A stretch of DNA of 64,000 nucleotides from Rosenbergiella australiborealis (GTDB taxonomy: Bacteria; Pseudomonadota; Gammaproteobacteria; Enterobacterales; Enterobacteriaceae), in NCBI RefSeq assembly GCF_018494035.1, contig NZ_JABBFO010000007.1, positions 91,456-155,455 of the forward strand, written 5' to 3'. Numbering within the stretch: position 1 is the stretch's first letter; every line of letters starts with the position of its first letter. A model generated the notes under the pieces. It saw nothing but the letters and a program-made list of their open reading frames with translations, made no database searches and had not been told where the DNA came from. Made by a program: the position numbers and the translations under genes. Shown here piece after piece: positions 55,199 through 64,000 of the stretch.

Positions 55199-55950
55199 TG
55201 GAAGTTGAAGACACCCAACCGCTAATTAGTCATTTGATCGAGCTGCGTAAGCGGCTACTTAACTGCATTATTGCGGTTTTTATTATTTTTCTCGCGCTTA
55301 TCTATTTTGCCAATGATATTTACCAGCTGATCGCGGCGCCATTGATTAAGCAAATGCCGGTTGGTGCGAGCATGATCGCGACCGATGTCGCATCCCCTTT
55401 TTTTACGCCGATTAAACTGACTGTCATTGTTTCAGTTTTTTTCGCAGTACCGGTTATCCTCTATCAAGTCTGGGCTTTCATCGCACCCGCTCTCTATCGC
55501 CATGAACGCAAGCTAGTGATGCCATTACTGTTTTCCAGTACCTTACTGTTTTATGTAGGGGTAGCGTTTGCCTATTTTATCGTCTTTCCCTTGGCGTTCG
55601 GCTTTTTCGCTAAAACCGCCCCGCAAGGTGTACAGATAGCGACAGACATCAGCAACTACCTTGACTTCGTTATGGCGATCTTCTTAGCCTTTGGTGTGGC
55701 GTTTGAAGTTCCTATTGCGATTGTATTGCTGTGCTGGACGGGGATCACTTCCCCCGATGATCTGCGTAAAAAACGACCGTATATTTTGGTCGGAGCCTTC
55801 GTCGTCGGTATGCTGTTAACACCTCCTGACGTTTTTTCTCAAACTTTACTCGCTATTCCGATGTACTGTCTATTTGAAGTCGGCGTATTCTTCTCCCGTT
55901 ATTATGTAGGAAAAGGACGTTGGGATAAGGAGCAGGATAGCGAATCCTGA
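55198..55950 (+). CDS. tatC: Twin-arginine translocase subunit TatC
   Basis: A 250-residue six-helix membrane protein. The N-terminal [14 protein letters not shown] and the first periplasmic loop with FFTPIKLT are conserved, as is the [15 protein letters not shown] segment. It recognises the twin-arginine signal peptide. Confidence 0.97.
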   Translation: MEVEDTQPLISHLIELRKRLLNCIIAVFIIFLALIYFANDIYQLIAAPLIKQMPVGASMIATDVASPFFTPIKLTVIVSVFFAVPVILYQVWAFIAPALYRHERKLVMPLLFSSTLLFYVGVAFAYFIVFPLAFGFFAKTAPQGVQIATDISNYLDFVMAIFLAFGVAFEVPIAIVLLCWTGITSPDDLRKKRPYILVGAFVVGMLLTPPDVFSQTLLAIPMYCLFEVGVFFSRYYVGKGRWDKEQDSES

Positions 55951-56000
55951 GGTCCCGCTCTCAGGTTCTGCGGAATAGACTGCGGAACAACGTTGAACCA

Positions 56001-56018
56001 GGCCACCGATTGGTGGCC
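56001..56018. other. GC-rich hairpin between tatC and tatD
   Basis: GGCCACC, a GATT loop and GGTGGCC form a perfect 7-bp stem 17 bp before the tatD start. No T-run follows, so it is not a standard terminator; it may affect tatD translation or Rho-dependent ending. Confidence 0.4.
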
Positions 56019-56035
56019 TCGCGTTGGAATATAAG

Positions 56036-56824
56036 ATGTTTGATATTGGTGTTAACCTTACAAGTACACAGTTTGCAAAAGATCGAAAACAAATCGTCTC
56101 TCGTGCCCATCAGGCGGGAATTACCGGAATTCTTATTACAGGCACTAATGCATTAGAAAGCCAACAAGCGCAATTTCTTGCTATGCAACATCCAGGTTAT
56201 TGTTGGTCTACCGCTGGGGTACATCCCCATCATGCTAGTGAATGGTCACAAGAAACGGCAGGGACTTTACGCCGTCTAGCCAGTCAACCCCAGGTCGTTG
56301 CGATCGGCGAGTGCGGTCTGGACTACAACCGCAATATCTCCGTTCCCGCGCAACAAGAGTATGCGTTCAATGCTCAACTTGAACTTGCCGCCGAGCTAGG
56401 CATGCCAGTCTTCCTTCACTGTCGTGAAGCGCATGAACGTTTTATGGCTATTTTAACCCCTTGGTTATCAAAACTTCCTGCAGCGGTCGTGCACTGTTTT
56501 ACAGGAACTCGGCAGGAATTAGAGGACTACCTTGCTCACGGATTAATGATTGGTATTACGGGGTGGGTCTGTGATGAACGCCGTGGTTTAGGCGTTCGTG
56601 AATTACTCCCCTTGATTCCGGCTGATCGTCTTTTACTTGAAACCGACGCGCCGTATTTGTTACCACGCGATATGCGCCCTCGGCCACCCTCCCGGCGAAA
56701 CGAGCCGTGCTATCTTCCGCATATCGTTCAGCAAGTTGCGACTTGGCGAGGCGAAGAGGCACAAACATTGGCGGTACAAACCGACAGTAATGCTCGTTGT
56801 TTATTTGGATTAAGCGGATTGTAA
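56036..56824 (+). CDS. tatD: TatD-family metal-dependent 3'-5' exonuclease
   Basis: A 262-residue TatD. Metal ligands are in [26 protein letters not shown] and ETDAPYL, the full TIM-barrel set. It is a DNase linked to DNA repair; it is not needed for Tat export. I chose the ATG giving [10 protein letters not shown]. It ends adjacent to the convergent rfaH stop. Confidence 0.95.
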   Translation: MFDIGVNLTSTQFAKDRKQIVSRAHQAGITGILITGTNALESQQAQFLAMQHPGYCWSTAGVHPHHASEWSQETAGTLRRLASQPQVVAIGECGLDYNRNISVPAQQEYAFNAQLELAAELGMPVFLHCREAHERFMAILTPWLSKLPAAVVHCFTGTRQELEDYLAHGLMIGITGWVCDERRGLGVRELLPLIPADRLLLETDAPYLLPRDMRPRPPSRRNEPCYLPHIVQQVATWRGEEAQTLAVQTDSNARCLFGLSGL

Positions 56825-57313
56825 TTAAGCCTTGCTAAACGCGTCATTCTCGACGCTCCGCACGACGGTTTTATTTAATAAATTCAGCAGTAAGAATGAG
56901 CGTGTTTCACCATCGGTTTCTTGGTAAATCGCGCTCATTCCTTCAAATATTCCACGGGTAATGGTCACAGGCTCACCCGTTTGAGGCAGTGTAAAGGGGA
57001 GAGAAGACTCCGCCGGACAGCTGCGTAACTGAGTAATCACTTGTTCGGGAACCCGCGCCGGGGTAGATCCAAAACGAACGAAGTGGCTGACGCCGCGTGT
57101 GGCGCTGATAGTGGTCGTATGGATAACGTTTGGATCGAACTGTAAAAAGAGGTAGTTCGGGAACAGCGGCTCACAGACCTTGGTCGCTTTTGCCCGGATT
57201 ACTTTCTCCGTTTCAATCATGGGCACAAAACAGATCACTTGCTGTCTTTCTAAATGCTCTTTTGCGCGAGTGAGTTGCCCACGTTTGCAATACAGTAAAT
57301 ACCAGTCAGCCAT
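56825..57313 (-). CDS. rfaH: Transcription antiterminator RfaH
   Basis: A 162-residue NusG paralogue with the RfaH signatures WYLLYCKRGQLTRAKEHLE, EPLFPNYLF and TRGVSHFVRFG. The C-terminal KOW domain (about 105-160) includes GIFEGM and LLLNLLNK. It acts on operons with an ops site, usually LPS, capsule or pilus genes. I chose the ATG with GGAGAG five bases before; an upstream frame extension is not conserved. Confidence 0.95.
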   Translation of the reverse strand: MADWYLLYCKRGQLTRAKEHLERQQVICFVPMIETEKVIRAKATKVCEPLFPNYLFLQFDPNVIHTTTISATRGVSHFVRFGSTPARVPEQVITQLRSCPAESSLPFTLPQTGEPVTITRGIFEGMSAIYQETDGETRSFLLLNLLNKTVVRSVENDAFSKA

Positions 57314-57494
57314 AATCTCTCCAGAAGTGAGGGGGAATGATAACAAAGAGTGATTTGCGGGTATAGTTTACTCAACCCTCAAGTTTTGCTTATCTCAGTA
57401 AATTCTGGAATTTAATCAAATAAATCACAGCGCACGCGGTTATTCACACATATAATGACATTATTGCTAATAATAATCGTAGATATCACCCTTT

Positions 57495-58970
57495 ATGAAA
57501 TATCAGGACTTAAGAGACTTTATTCAGCAGTTGGAAGCCATCGGCGAACTAAAACGGATAACACACCCGATCGATCCTAATCTTGAAATGACGGAAATTG
57601 CTGATCGCACCCTTCGTGCAGGGGGGCCCGCATTATTATTTGAAAACCCGAAAGGCTACGATATGCCGGTTCTCTGCAATTTATTCGGGACACCGCGTCG
57701 GGTTGCCTTAGGGATGGGAAGAGAAGAGGTGAGTGCACTACGAGAAGTGGGCGAACTTCTCGCTTTTCTAAAGGAACCCGAGCCACCACGTGGATTTCGC
57801 GACCTGTTTGATAAACTCCCGCGTTTTAAAAATGTCCTAAATATGCCGACCAAAAGGTTACGTTCGGCGCCTTGCCAACAACACGTTCATCAAGGTAACG
57901 ACGTTAATCTGCATAAAATTCCAGTGATGCGTTGTTGGCCGGAAGATGCCGCACCGCTCATTACATGGGGATTAGTCGTCACGAGAGGCCCCCATAAAGA
58001 ACGCCAAAATTTAGGTATTTATCGCCTACAGGTTATCGGTAAAAATCGACTCATTATGCGTTGGTTATCACACCGTGGAGGTGCCCTCGATTTTCAAGAA
58101 TGGTGTCAGGCTCATCCCGGCGAACGTTTTCCAGTGAGCGTTGCTTTAGGGGCCGATCCGGCAACTATCTTAGGAGCGGTGACGCCTGTACCTGATGGGT
58201 TATCCGAATATGCTTTTGCCGGGTTGTTAAGAGGTAATAAAACAGAAGTCGTTAAATGCCTCTCCTCCGATCTTGAAATTCCGGCCAGCGCCGAAATAGT
58301 ATTGGAAGGTTACATTGAGCCTGGAGACCTTGCTCCAGAAGGGCCTTACGGCGACCACACGGGTTATTATAATGAGGTGGATGACTTTCCAGTTTTCACT
58401 GTTACCCATGTGACTCACCGAGACAAACCTATTTATCACTCTACCTACACAGGACGTCCACCAGATGAGCCTGCTGTACTCGGAGTGGCTCTCAATGAGG
58501 TGTTGGTCCCTATTCTTATCAAGCAATTTCCAGAAATTGTCGATTTTTATTTACCGCCAGAAGGCTGTTCGTACCGTTTAGCCGTTGTGACGATTAAGAA
58601 ACAATATGCAGGCCATGCAAAGCGCGTTATGTTTGGGGTGTGGTCTTTCTTACGACAATTTATGTACACCAAATTTGTGATTGTTTGTGATGACGATGTG
58701 AATGCTCGTGATTGGAACGATGTTATTTGGGCCATCACGACGCGTATGGATCCTGCACGCGATACGGTACTCGTTGAAAATACGCCGATCGATTACCTCG
58801 ATTTTGCTTCGCCAGTCTCTGGACTCGGGTCAAAAATGGGGATGGATGCAACCAATAAATGGCCGGGTGAAACGGATCGTGAGTGGGGCCGTCCGATTGT
58901 TAAAGATCCGCAAGTCACTGCGCGTATCGATGCTCTCTGGGATGAACTGGCTATCTTCCCACCGAAGTAA
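57495..58970 (+). CDS. ubiD: 3-octaprenyl-4-hydroxybenzoate carboxy-lyase UbiD
   Basis: A 491-residue prenyl-FMN-dependent decarboxylase for ubiquinone synthesis. Conserved segments include NLGIYRLQ, the [12 protein letters not shown] cofactor-loop and the catalytic Arg-Glu-Glu region [11 protein letters not shown]. The length is close to E. coli UbiD. It is divergent from rfaH and 46 bp before fre. Confidence 0.96.
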   Translation: MKYQDLRDFIQQLEAIGELKRITHPIDPNLEMTEIADRTLRAGGPALLFENPKGYDMPVLCNLFGTPRRVALGMGREEVSALREVGELLAFLKEPEPPRGFRDLFDKLPRFKNVLNMPTKRLRSAPCQQHVHQGNDVNLHKIPVMRCWPEDAAPLITWGLVVTRGPHKERQNLGIYRLQVIGKNRLIMRWLSHRGGALDFQEWCQAHPGERFPVSVALGADPATILGAVTPVPDGLSEYAFAGLLRGNKTEVVKCLSSDLEIPASAEIVLEGYIEPGDLAPEGPYGDHTGYYNEVDDFPVFTVTHVTHRDKPIYHSTYTGRPPDEPAVLGVALNEVLVPILIKQFPEIVDFYLPPEGCSYRLAVVTIKKQYAGHAKRVMFGVWSFLRQFMYTKFVIVCDDDVNARDWNDVIWAITTRMDPARDTVLVENTPIDYLDFASPVSGLGSKMGMDATNKWPGETDREWGRPIVKDPQVTARIDALWDELAIFPPK

Positions 58971-59016
58971 AGGCTAACTCGCTAATATACTTTTCAATGC
59001 CCGATAGAGGTAAAGA

Positions 59017-59718
59017 ATGACTATTTTGAGCTGTAATGTAATTTCTGTAGAAGCTATCACTGAAACGGTTTATCGCGTCAGGATGGTTCCCGAAACGGAG
59101 TTCGAGTTTCAGGCAGGCCAATATTTGATGGTCGTGATGGATGAACAAGATAAACGTCCCTTCTCGGTAGCCTCCACACCGATGGAGAAGGATATTATTG
59201 AGTTACATATCGGTGCCTCAGATATGAACCTCTACGCGATGGCGGTCATGGACAAAATTCGTCAGCAAAAAACTATTCAGGTGGATATGCCCCACGGCCA
59301 CGCATGGTTACGTGAAGGCGGAGAACGCCCCATTATCTTAATTGCTGGCGGAACTGGGTTCTCTTACGCTCGCTCCATTCTATTGACGGCATTAGCCGAA
59401 AATCCACAGCGAGATATTGAATTGTATTGGGGAGGGCGTGAACCTCAACACCTCTATGATTTAACCGAACTGCAAGCATTAGCCGTCCGCCATCCCTCAT
59501 TGAAAGTTATCCCTGTGGTCGAGCAGCCTAATGCCGAATGGCAAGGTCGCACCGGCACGGTACTGCCAGCCGTACTCAATGACCATGTCTCATTAGCAGA
59601 ATATGATATTTATATCGCAGGGCGCTTTGAAATGGCGAAAATTGCTCGTGAGCGTTTCTGTGTAGAAGCAGGCGCCCAGGTTGAGCATATTTTTGGTGAT
59701 GCATTCGCATTCCTGTAA
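59017..59718 (+). CDS. fre: NAD(P)H-flavin reductase Fre
   Basis: A 233-residue ferredoxin-reductase-like flavin reductase. The flavin-binding motif RPFSVAS is near residue 46 and the NAD(P)H-binding motif [13 protein letters not shown] is near residue 108. It supplies reduced flavins, including to UbiD/UbiX chemistry. A GAGGTA ribosome site precedes it and a strong terminator follows. Confidence 0.96.
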   Translation: MTILSCNVISVEAITETVYRVRMVPETEFEFQAGQYLMVVMDEQDKRPFSVASTPMEKDIIELHIGASDMNLYAMAVMDKIRQQKTIQVDMPHGHAWLREGGERPIILIAGGTGFSYARSILLTALAENPQRDIELYWGGREPQHLYDLTELQALAVRHPSLKVIPVVEQPNAEWQGRTGTVLPAVLNDHVSLAEYDIYIAGRFEMAKIARERFCVEAGAQVEHIFGDAFAFL

Positions 59719-59752
59719 TCGCATCCCTGTGCTATGACTGCTTTGTCTCTAC

Positions 59753-59786
59753 AGGCCGATAAAGATATGTTATCGGCCTTTTTATT
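59753..59786 (+). terminator. Rho-independent terminator of fre
   Basis: AGGCCGATAA (59753-59762), a 7-base loop and TTATCGGCCT (59770-59779) form a 10-bp stem running into TTTTTATT, 35 bp after the fre stop. Confidence 0.94.
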
Positions 59787-59903
59787 GGACTATCACCTCT
59801 CGATGAAGGCGGTTTTCATTTTGGAAGGAACGTCCCTTTACTCACTCAACTAAAAAGCTGTGCTACCATAAGTACCGATTTTGAATCGTTTGGAGAAGGC
59901 AGA

Positions 59904-61235
59904 ATGAATTCGTTACCCGCACTCTATCGCGCTCATCTTGATAGCTTGATCGAACACGCACGTATTATCTTGGCGCGCTCGAAGCGCGATGCTTTGTTAG
60001 TGCATTCCGGCGAACTTATCACTGCGTTCCAAGATGACCATGCCTATCCTTTTAAAGTTAATCCACTGTTTAAGGCGTGGCTACCGATTATCGAGACGGC
60101 AAATTGTTGGTTGTGGATTGATGGACAGTCACGTCCTACGCTCTATTTTTACTCGCCTACGGACTACTGGCATAAAGTCGACCCATTACCAGATACCTAC
60201 TGGAGTCGTGAATTCGAGATTATTGTCTTGAAACATGCCGACGATATTGCCACGTTATTGCCGAGCCAACGTGAAAATATTGCTTATTTAGGTTCAGCCC
60301 TTCATCGTGCCCAAGCCCTGGGTATACCGGCTTCGCAGCATAATCCGCAGGAGATTATCAATTATCTCCATTATCACCGTAGTGTAAAAACGGATTACGA
60401 ACTGTACTGTATGCGTGAAGCACAACGCACCGCGGTTGTGGGGCACTTAGCCGCTCGCGACAGTTTTTTCTCCGGCGCCAGCGAGTTTCAAATCAATAGC
60501 GATTACCTTGCTGCGACAGGTCAACGAGACACTACAGTCCCTTACGGTAATATCGTGGCGATTAATGAACATGCTGCCGTGTTGCATTACACCCATTTGG
60601 ATCACGCTCGCCCACAGACGCCGCGTAGTTTTCTCTTAGATGCAGGCACGGAATATCAGGGGTATGCTGCCGACTTAACACGTTCTTATGCTTGGGATGC
60701 ACAATCGCGCTATGCGGAGTTAGTCAACGCCGTTACTGAGCATGAACGTGCACTGATTGATACCCTACAAGCAGGACAACGCTATAGCGATTACCATTTA
60801 CAGATGAATCAGCGTATTGCTCGTATTCTTTGTGAATTCGGTATTGTGAACAATATTAGTGAAGAAGCGCTTGTCAGTGAAAATATTACCTCCACCTTTA
60901 TGCCGCATGGCGTCGGGCATTTATTAGGTTTACAAGTTCACGATGTCGCTGGGTTTATGCAAGATGATTGCGGAACCCATCTTGCCGCCCCGAATCAATA
61001 TCCGTGGCTACGTTGTACTCGGATTTTAGCGCCCCGTATGGTCTTGACCATCGAACCAGGCTTATATTTTATTGAGTCATTACTCGCGCCTTGGCGGAAC
61101 AGTGCATACAGCCGTCATTTTAACTGGACAGCTATCGAAGAGTTGAAGGGCTACGGGGGTATTCGTATTGAAGACAATATTGTCGTTTGGCCAGAACATA
61201 TAGAGAATATGACACGAGATCTACAGTTACCCTGA
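59904..61235 (+). CDS. pepQ: Xaa-Pro dipeptidase PepQ
   Basis: A 443-residue manganese-dependent prolidase. The pita-bread metal ligands are in [19 protein letters not shown] (two Asp), HGVGHLLG (His), TIEPGLYF (Glu) and [11 protein letters not shown] (Glu). GGAGAAGG is a strong ribosome site. It overlaps yigZ by one base. Confidence 0.96.
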   Translation: MNSLPALYRAHLDSLIEHARIILARSKRDALLVHSGELITAFQDDHAYPFKVNPLFKAWLPIIETANCWLWIDGQSRPTLYFYSPTDYWHKVDPLPDTYWSREFEIIVLKHADDIATLLPSQRENIAYLGSALHRAQALGIPASQHNPQEIINYLHYHRSVKTDYELYCMREAQRTAVVGHLAARDSFFSGASEFQINSDYLAATGQRDTTVPYGNIVAINEHAAVLHYTHLDHARPQTPRSFLLDAGTEYQGYAADLTRSYAWDAQSRYAELVNAVTEHERALIDTLQAGQRYSDYHLQMNQRIARILCEFGIVNNISEEALVSENITSTFMPHGVGHLLGLQVHDVAGFMQDDCGTHLAAPNQYPWLRCTRILAPRMVLTIEPGLYFIESLLAPWRNSAYSRHFNWTAIEELKGYGGIRIEDNIVVWPEHIENMTRDLQLP

Positions 61236-61846
61236 TGCTTAGTTACCCAATCCCTGCACACGCACAAACCGTTGTAGAAGAAACGATAAAAAAAAGTCGT
61301 TTCATTACTTACCTCGTACATACTGTGGGGACGGATGAGGCTAAGCGTATCATTCAAGACATTCGCCAGCAGCACCCAGCAGCTCGCCATCACTGTTGGG
61401 CCTATGTGGCCGGCGCACCTAACGACTCACAACAGCTAGGATTTTCTGATGACGGGGAACCTTCAGGAACAGCGGGGAAGCCGATGTTAGCCCAATTAAT
61501 GGGAAGTGGGCTTGGCGAGGTGACCGCCATTGTGGTGCGTTATTATGGCGGGGTAATGTTAGGGACGGGAGGGTTAGTCAAAGCCTATGGCGGCGGGGTC
61601 CAATTAGCCCTTAAGCACCTCGAACGTCAGTTAAAAATTCCTAAACAAACTTATCGGCTTGACTGTCAATATGCACAATTGGCGGAGGTCGAACGTATTA
61701 TCCAGCGTTTTCAAGGCGACATTATTGATACGCAGTTTACCGAGCAGGTTAGGGTACTTATCGCTTTGCCAGAATCGTTTTTGGCAGAGTGTCACGACGC
61801 ACTGACGCACTTTAGCCGCGGTGAATTACTTTTACAGCAGCAATAA
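61235..61846 (+). CDS. yigZ: IMPACT family protein YigZ
   Basis: A 203-residue IMPACT/UPF0029 protein with the signatures KKSRFITYL, RHHCWAYVAG, GFSDDGEPSGTAGKPML and VVRYYGGVMLGTGGLVKAYGGG. The C-terminal ~70 residues form an EF-G-like ferredoxin domain. The function is not established in bacteria. I chose the ATG overlapping the pepQ stop (TGATG). Confidence 0.94.
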   Translation: MLSYPIPAHAQTVVEETIKKSRFITYLVHTVGTDEAKRIIQDIRQQHPAARHHCWAYVAGAPNDSQQLGFSDDGEPSGTAGKPMLAQLMGSGLGEVTAIVVRYYGGVMLGTGGLVKAYGGGVQLALKHLERQLKIPKQTYRLDCQYAQLAEVERIIQRFQGDIIDTQFTEQVRVLIALPESFLAECHDALTHFSRGELLLQQQ

Positions 61847-61880
61847 ACAATCCTGAATCAGGTTGAATAGGACAGGCAGC

Positions 61881-63332
61881 ATGCAATTCCGAGCCCTTAC
61901 ACGTATCGTAGGTCTTTTGATCATCATTTTTTCGGGCACCATGATGTTGCCAGGTCTTGTCGCGCTCATCTATCGTGATGGCGCAGGGCGAGCATTCAGC
62001 CAAACTTTCCTTACAGCCTTAGTGCTTGGCTCATTACTGTGGTGGCCAAACCGAAAACATCGGCGTGAACTTAAACCCCGCGAAGGCTTCTTTATTGTTG
62101 TATTATTTTGGATCGTGCTTGGCAGTGTGGGAGCTTTACCCTTTATGTTTGCTGAGCGCCCCCATTTATCGGTAACGGATGCTTTTTTTGAATCGTTTTC
62201 TGGACTAACGACGACAGGGGCAACCACGCTTATCGGCTTGGATACACTTCCTAAAGCTATTCTGTTCTACCGGCAGATGTTGCAATGGCTAGGTGGGATG
62301 GGAATTATTGTGCTGGCTGTCGCCATCTTGCCGATATTAGGGGTGGGCGGAATGCAGCTATATCGTGCTGAAATGCCCGGGCCACTGAAAGATAATAAGA
62401 TGCGGCCTCGTATTGCTGAAACTGCAAAAACGTTATGGTTGATTTATGTGTTATTAACCGTGGCTTGTGCACTTGCGCTTTGGTTCGCTGGAATGCCTTT
62501 ATTTGACGCAATCAGCCATAGTTTCTCCACCATCTCAATTGGCGGGTTCTCGACCCATGATGCGAGTGTTGGCTATTTCAATAGCCCATTAATCAATACC
62601 ATTATCGCGATATTTTTACTGATCTCTGGTTGTAATTATGGTCTGCACTTTTCATTACTCTCAGGACGCAGCCTAAAGGTCTATTGGCGAGACCCGGAGT
62701 TCCGCGTTTTTATCGGCGTTCAGATAAGCCTTGTTGTGATAGCCACCCTCATTTTAATGGCTCATCATGTTTATCATGGTTTTTGGGCTACGCTTGATCA
62801 AGCCTTTTTCCAAGTCGTCTCGATGGCAACTACCGCCGGCTTCACGACTGACAGTATTGCTCACTGGCCGTTATTTCTGCCTGTTCTTCTATTATGCACC
62901 GCATTTATTGGAGGATGTGCAGGATCAACAGGTGGTGGGTTAAAAGTCATTCGTATACTACTGCTGTTTAAACAAGGCAACCGAGAGTTAAAACGTTTAG
63001 TGCATCCTAATGCCGTCTACACCATTAAATTAGGGGATCGTCCACTACCAGAACGGATTATCGAAGCGGTATGGGGCTTTTTCTCTGCTTATGCGCTGGT
63101 CTTCTTAATCAGCATGATGGCTATCGTTGCTACGGGAGTTGATAATTTCTCAGCATTTGCTGCGGTAGCCGCGACATTGAATAATCTTGGGCCTGGCTTA
63201 GGTGTTGTGGCGGATAATTTTGCGTCAATGAACGACACGGCAAAATGGATACTGATTTCTACGATGTTATTTGGTCGTTTAGAAGTCTTCACATTACTTG
63301 TTCTTTTTACGCCAACATTTTGGCGGCAATAA
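61881..63332 (+). CDS. trkH: Potassium uptake protein TrkH
   Basis: A 483-residue TrkH with multiple transmembrane helices. The four selectivity-filter loops are visible: FSGLTTTGATTL, FSTISIGGFSTHD, MATTAGFTTDS and an N-NLGPGLGV loop. It moves K+ with TrkA/TrkG-type partners. I chose ATG 61881 (MQFRALTRIVG), matching E. coli; a short in-frame extension upstream is unlikely. Confidence 0.97.
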   Translation: MQFRALTRIVGLLIIIFSGTMMLPGLVALIYRDGAGRAFSQTFLTALVLGSLLWWPNRKHRRELKPREGFFIVVLFWIVLGSVGALPFMFAERPHLSVTDAFFESFSGLTTTGATTLIGLDTLPKAILFYRQMLQWLGGMGIIVLAVAILPILGVGGMQLYRAEMPGPLKDNKMRPRIAETAKTLWLIYVLLTVACALALWFAGMPLFDAISHSFSTISIGGFSTHDASVGYFNSPLINTIIAIFLLISGCNYGLHFSLLSGRSLKVYWRDPEFRVFIGVQISLVVIATLILMAHHVYHGFWATLDQAFFQVVSMATTAGFTTDSIAHWPLFLPVLLLCTAFIGGCAGSTGGGLKVIRILLLFKQGNRELKRLVHPNAVYTIKLGDRPLPERIIEAVWGFFSAYALVFLISMMAIVATGVDNFSAFAAVAATLNNLGPGLGVVADNFASMNDTAKWILISTMLFGRLEVFTLLVLFTPTFWRQ

Positions 63333-63341
63333 GGTCTTTAA

Positions 63342-63878
63342 ATGAAAACCCTCCTTCTTTACCTAACGCGTGATGGGCAAACTCATAAAATTGCTCAAGC
63401 TATTGCCCAAACGATCGGATCTGAACAGGTTGAGCTCCATGACTTAATGACGTTATCCGTGGTTGATTGGTCTCAATACGACAAGGTCATTATTGGTGCT
63501 TCTATACGGTATGGACATTTCGCTCCACAACTGATGACATTCGTCCAGCAATATACCAACGAGTTAAACGAAAGATGTTCTGCTTTTTATTCCGTTAACC
63601 TGACTGCGCGTAAACCTGAAAAGTCGACGCCTGAAACAAATGTCTATACGCAGAAGTTTTTAACGGCCTCGCCTTGGCAGCCTGACGAGGTAGCTGTATT
63701 CGCGGGCGCGTTACGTTATCCTCGTTATCGTTGGTTCGATCGCTTTATGATCGGATTAATTATGAAGATGACCGGCGGTGAAACGGATAAAACAAAAGAG
63801 GTAGACTATACGCAGTGGGACAAGGTGCGCGAATTTGCGAATACATTTGCTGATAAAAAGAGCAAATTGTTGAGTTAA
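63342..63878 (+). CDS. hemG: Menaquinone-dependent protoporphyrinogen oxidase HemG
   Basis: A 178-residue flavodoxin-like HemG. The FMN phosphate loop is YLTRDGQTHKIA near residue 7, and GASIRYGHFAP, FYSVNLTARKPEK and GALRYPRYRWFDRFMI are family signatures. It oxidises protoporphyrinogen IX in heme synthesis. It is 9 bp after trkH and lies just before an rRNA operon, as in E. coli (rrnA). Confidence 0.96.
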   Translation: MKTLLLYLTRDGQTHKIAQAIAQTIGSEQVELHDLMTLSVVDWSQYDKVIIGASIRYGHFAPQLMTFVQQYTNELNERCSAFYSVNLTARKPEKSTPETNVYTQKFLTASPWQPDEVAVFAGALRYPRYRWFDRFMIGLIMKMTGGETDKTKEVDYTQWDKVREFANTFADKKSKLLS

Positions 63879-63930
63879 TGAGTGGTTCGGTTAGAAAAGA
63901 AACGAACGAGAAATTTTTTTAAATAATCCC

Positions 63931-63958
63931 TTGCGCTCTCGGCGGAACTCCCTATAAT
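63931..63958 (+). promoter_or_regulatory. rRNA operon P1 promoter (rrnA-type)
   Basis: TTGCGC (63931-63936) and TATAAT (63953-63958) are 16 bp apart with the context GGAACTCCCTATAATGCGC and then CCACTGACACGG, the enterobacterial rrn P1 signature. An A/T-rich stretch (about 63905-63926) fits an UP element, and a GC-rich discriminator follows the -10. The 16S gene itself lies beyond the window. Confidence 0.93.
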
Positions 63959-64000
63959 GCGCATCCACTGACACGGCAAAGCACGATACGCAGCGCGGTG

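Noticed and set aside
56001-56018. Hairpin between tatC and tatD as a terminator
   Set aside because: The stem is strong but no T-run follows; kept only as a hairpin.

Overview
The window comes from a gammaproteobacterium of the order Enterobacterales. Both flanks are the enterobacterial cya-to-rrn neighbourhood (cyaA, cyaY, lptM, dapF, yigA, xerC, yigB, uvrD, corA, pldA, recQ, rhtC, pldB, yigL, metR on the left; udp, rmuC, ubiE, ubiJ, ubiB, tatABC, tatD, rfaH, ubiD, fre, pepQ, yigZ, trkH, hemG and an rRNA P1 promoter on the right). I cannot name the genus from the sequence alone.

Layout. Bases 1-15.6 kb are housekeeping genes: the C-terminal end of adenylate cyclase, an ATGA-coupled dapF-yigA-xerC-yigB run, uvrD behind a perfect LexA box, corA with a structured leader, a small secreted DUF1471-type protein, pldA, recQ, rhtC, pldB, yigL and metR. 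Bases 15.8-48.3 kb hold a contiguous second (Flag-2 / lateral) flagellar system between metR and udp, where E. coli has metE and ysgA. Bases 48.4-64 kb are housekeeping again: udp, a LysE-type exporter, rmuC, ubiquinone synthesis, Tat export, rfaH, ubiD, fre, pepQ, yigZ, trkH, hemG, ending in an rrn P1 promoter.

The flagellar locus has six blocks. (1) flhA-flhB-fliR-fliQ-fliP-fliN-fliM on the minus strand: export gate and switch. (2) Divergent lafK (sigma-54 activator) followed by fliEFGHIJ: MS ring, rotor, export ATPase. (3) flgN-flgM-flgA on the minus strand. (4) flgBCDEFGHIJKL plus one unrecognised gene: rod, hook, rings, junction proteins. (5) Flagellin alone, closed by two tandem terminators. 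(6) fliD-fliS-fliT-like-fliK-fliL-fliA-motA-motB plus a NlpC/P60 peptidase. There are no chemotaxis genes, no flhDC, no fliO, and no integrase, tRNA or transposase at the edges.

I can read a regulatory circuit in the DNA. Two near-identical sigma-54 promoters precede flgB and fliD. Two similar sigma-28-type promoters precede the flagellin gene and flgM. A local LafK activator, a local sigma-28 (FliA/LafS) and its anti-sigma FlgM are all present. The most unusual points are a hook protein of only 256 residues that lacks the outer domain, a FlgJ without its hydrolase domain next to a dedicated NlpC/P60 enzyme, a FliM without the CheY-docking motif, the novel chromosomal position, and mononucleotide tracts in flgH, flgJ and fliS.
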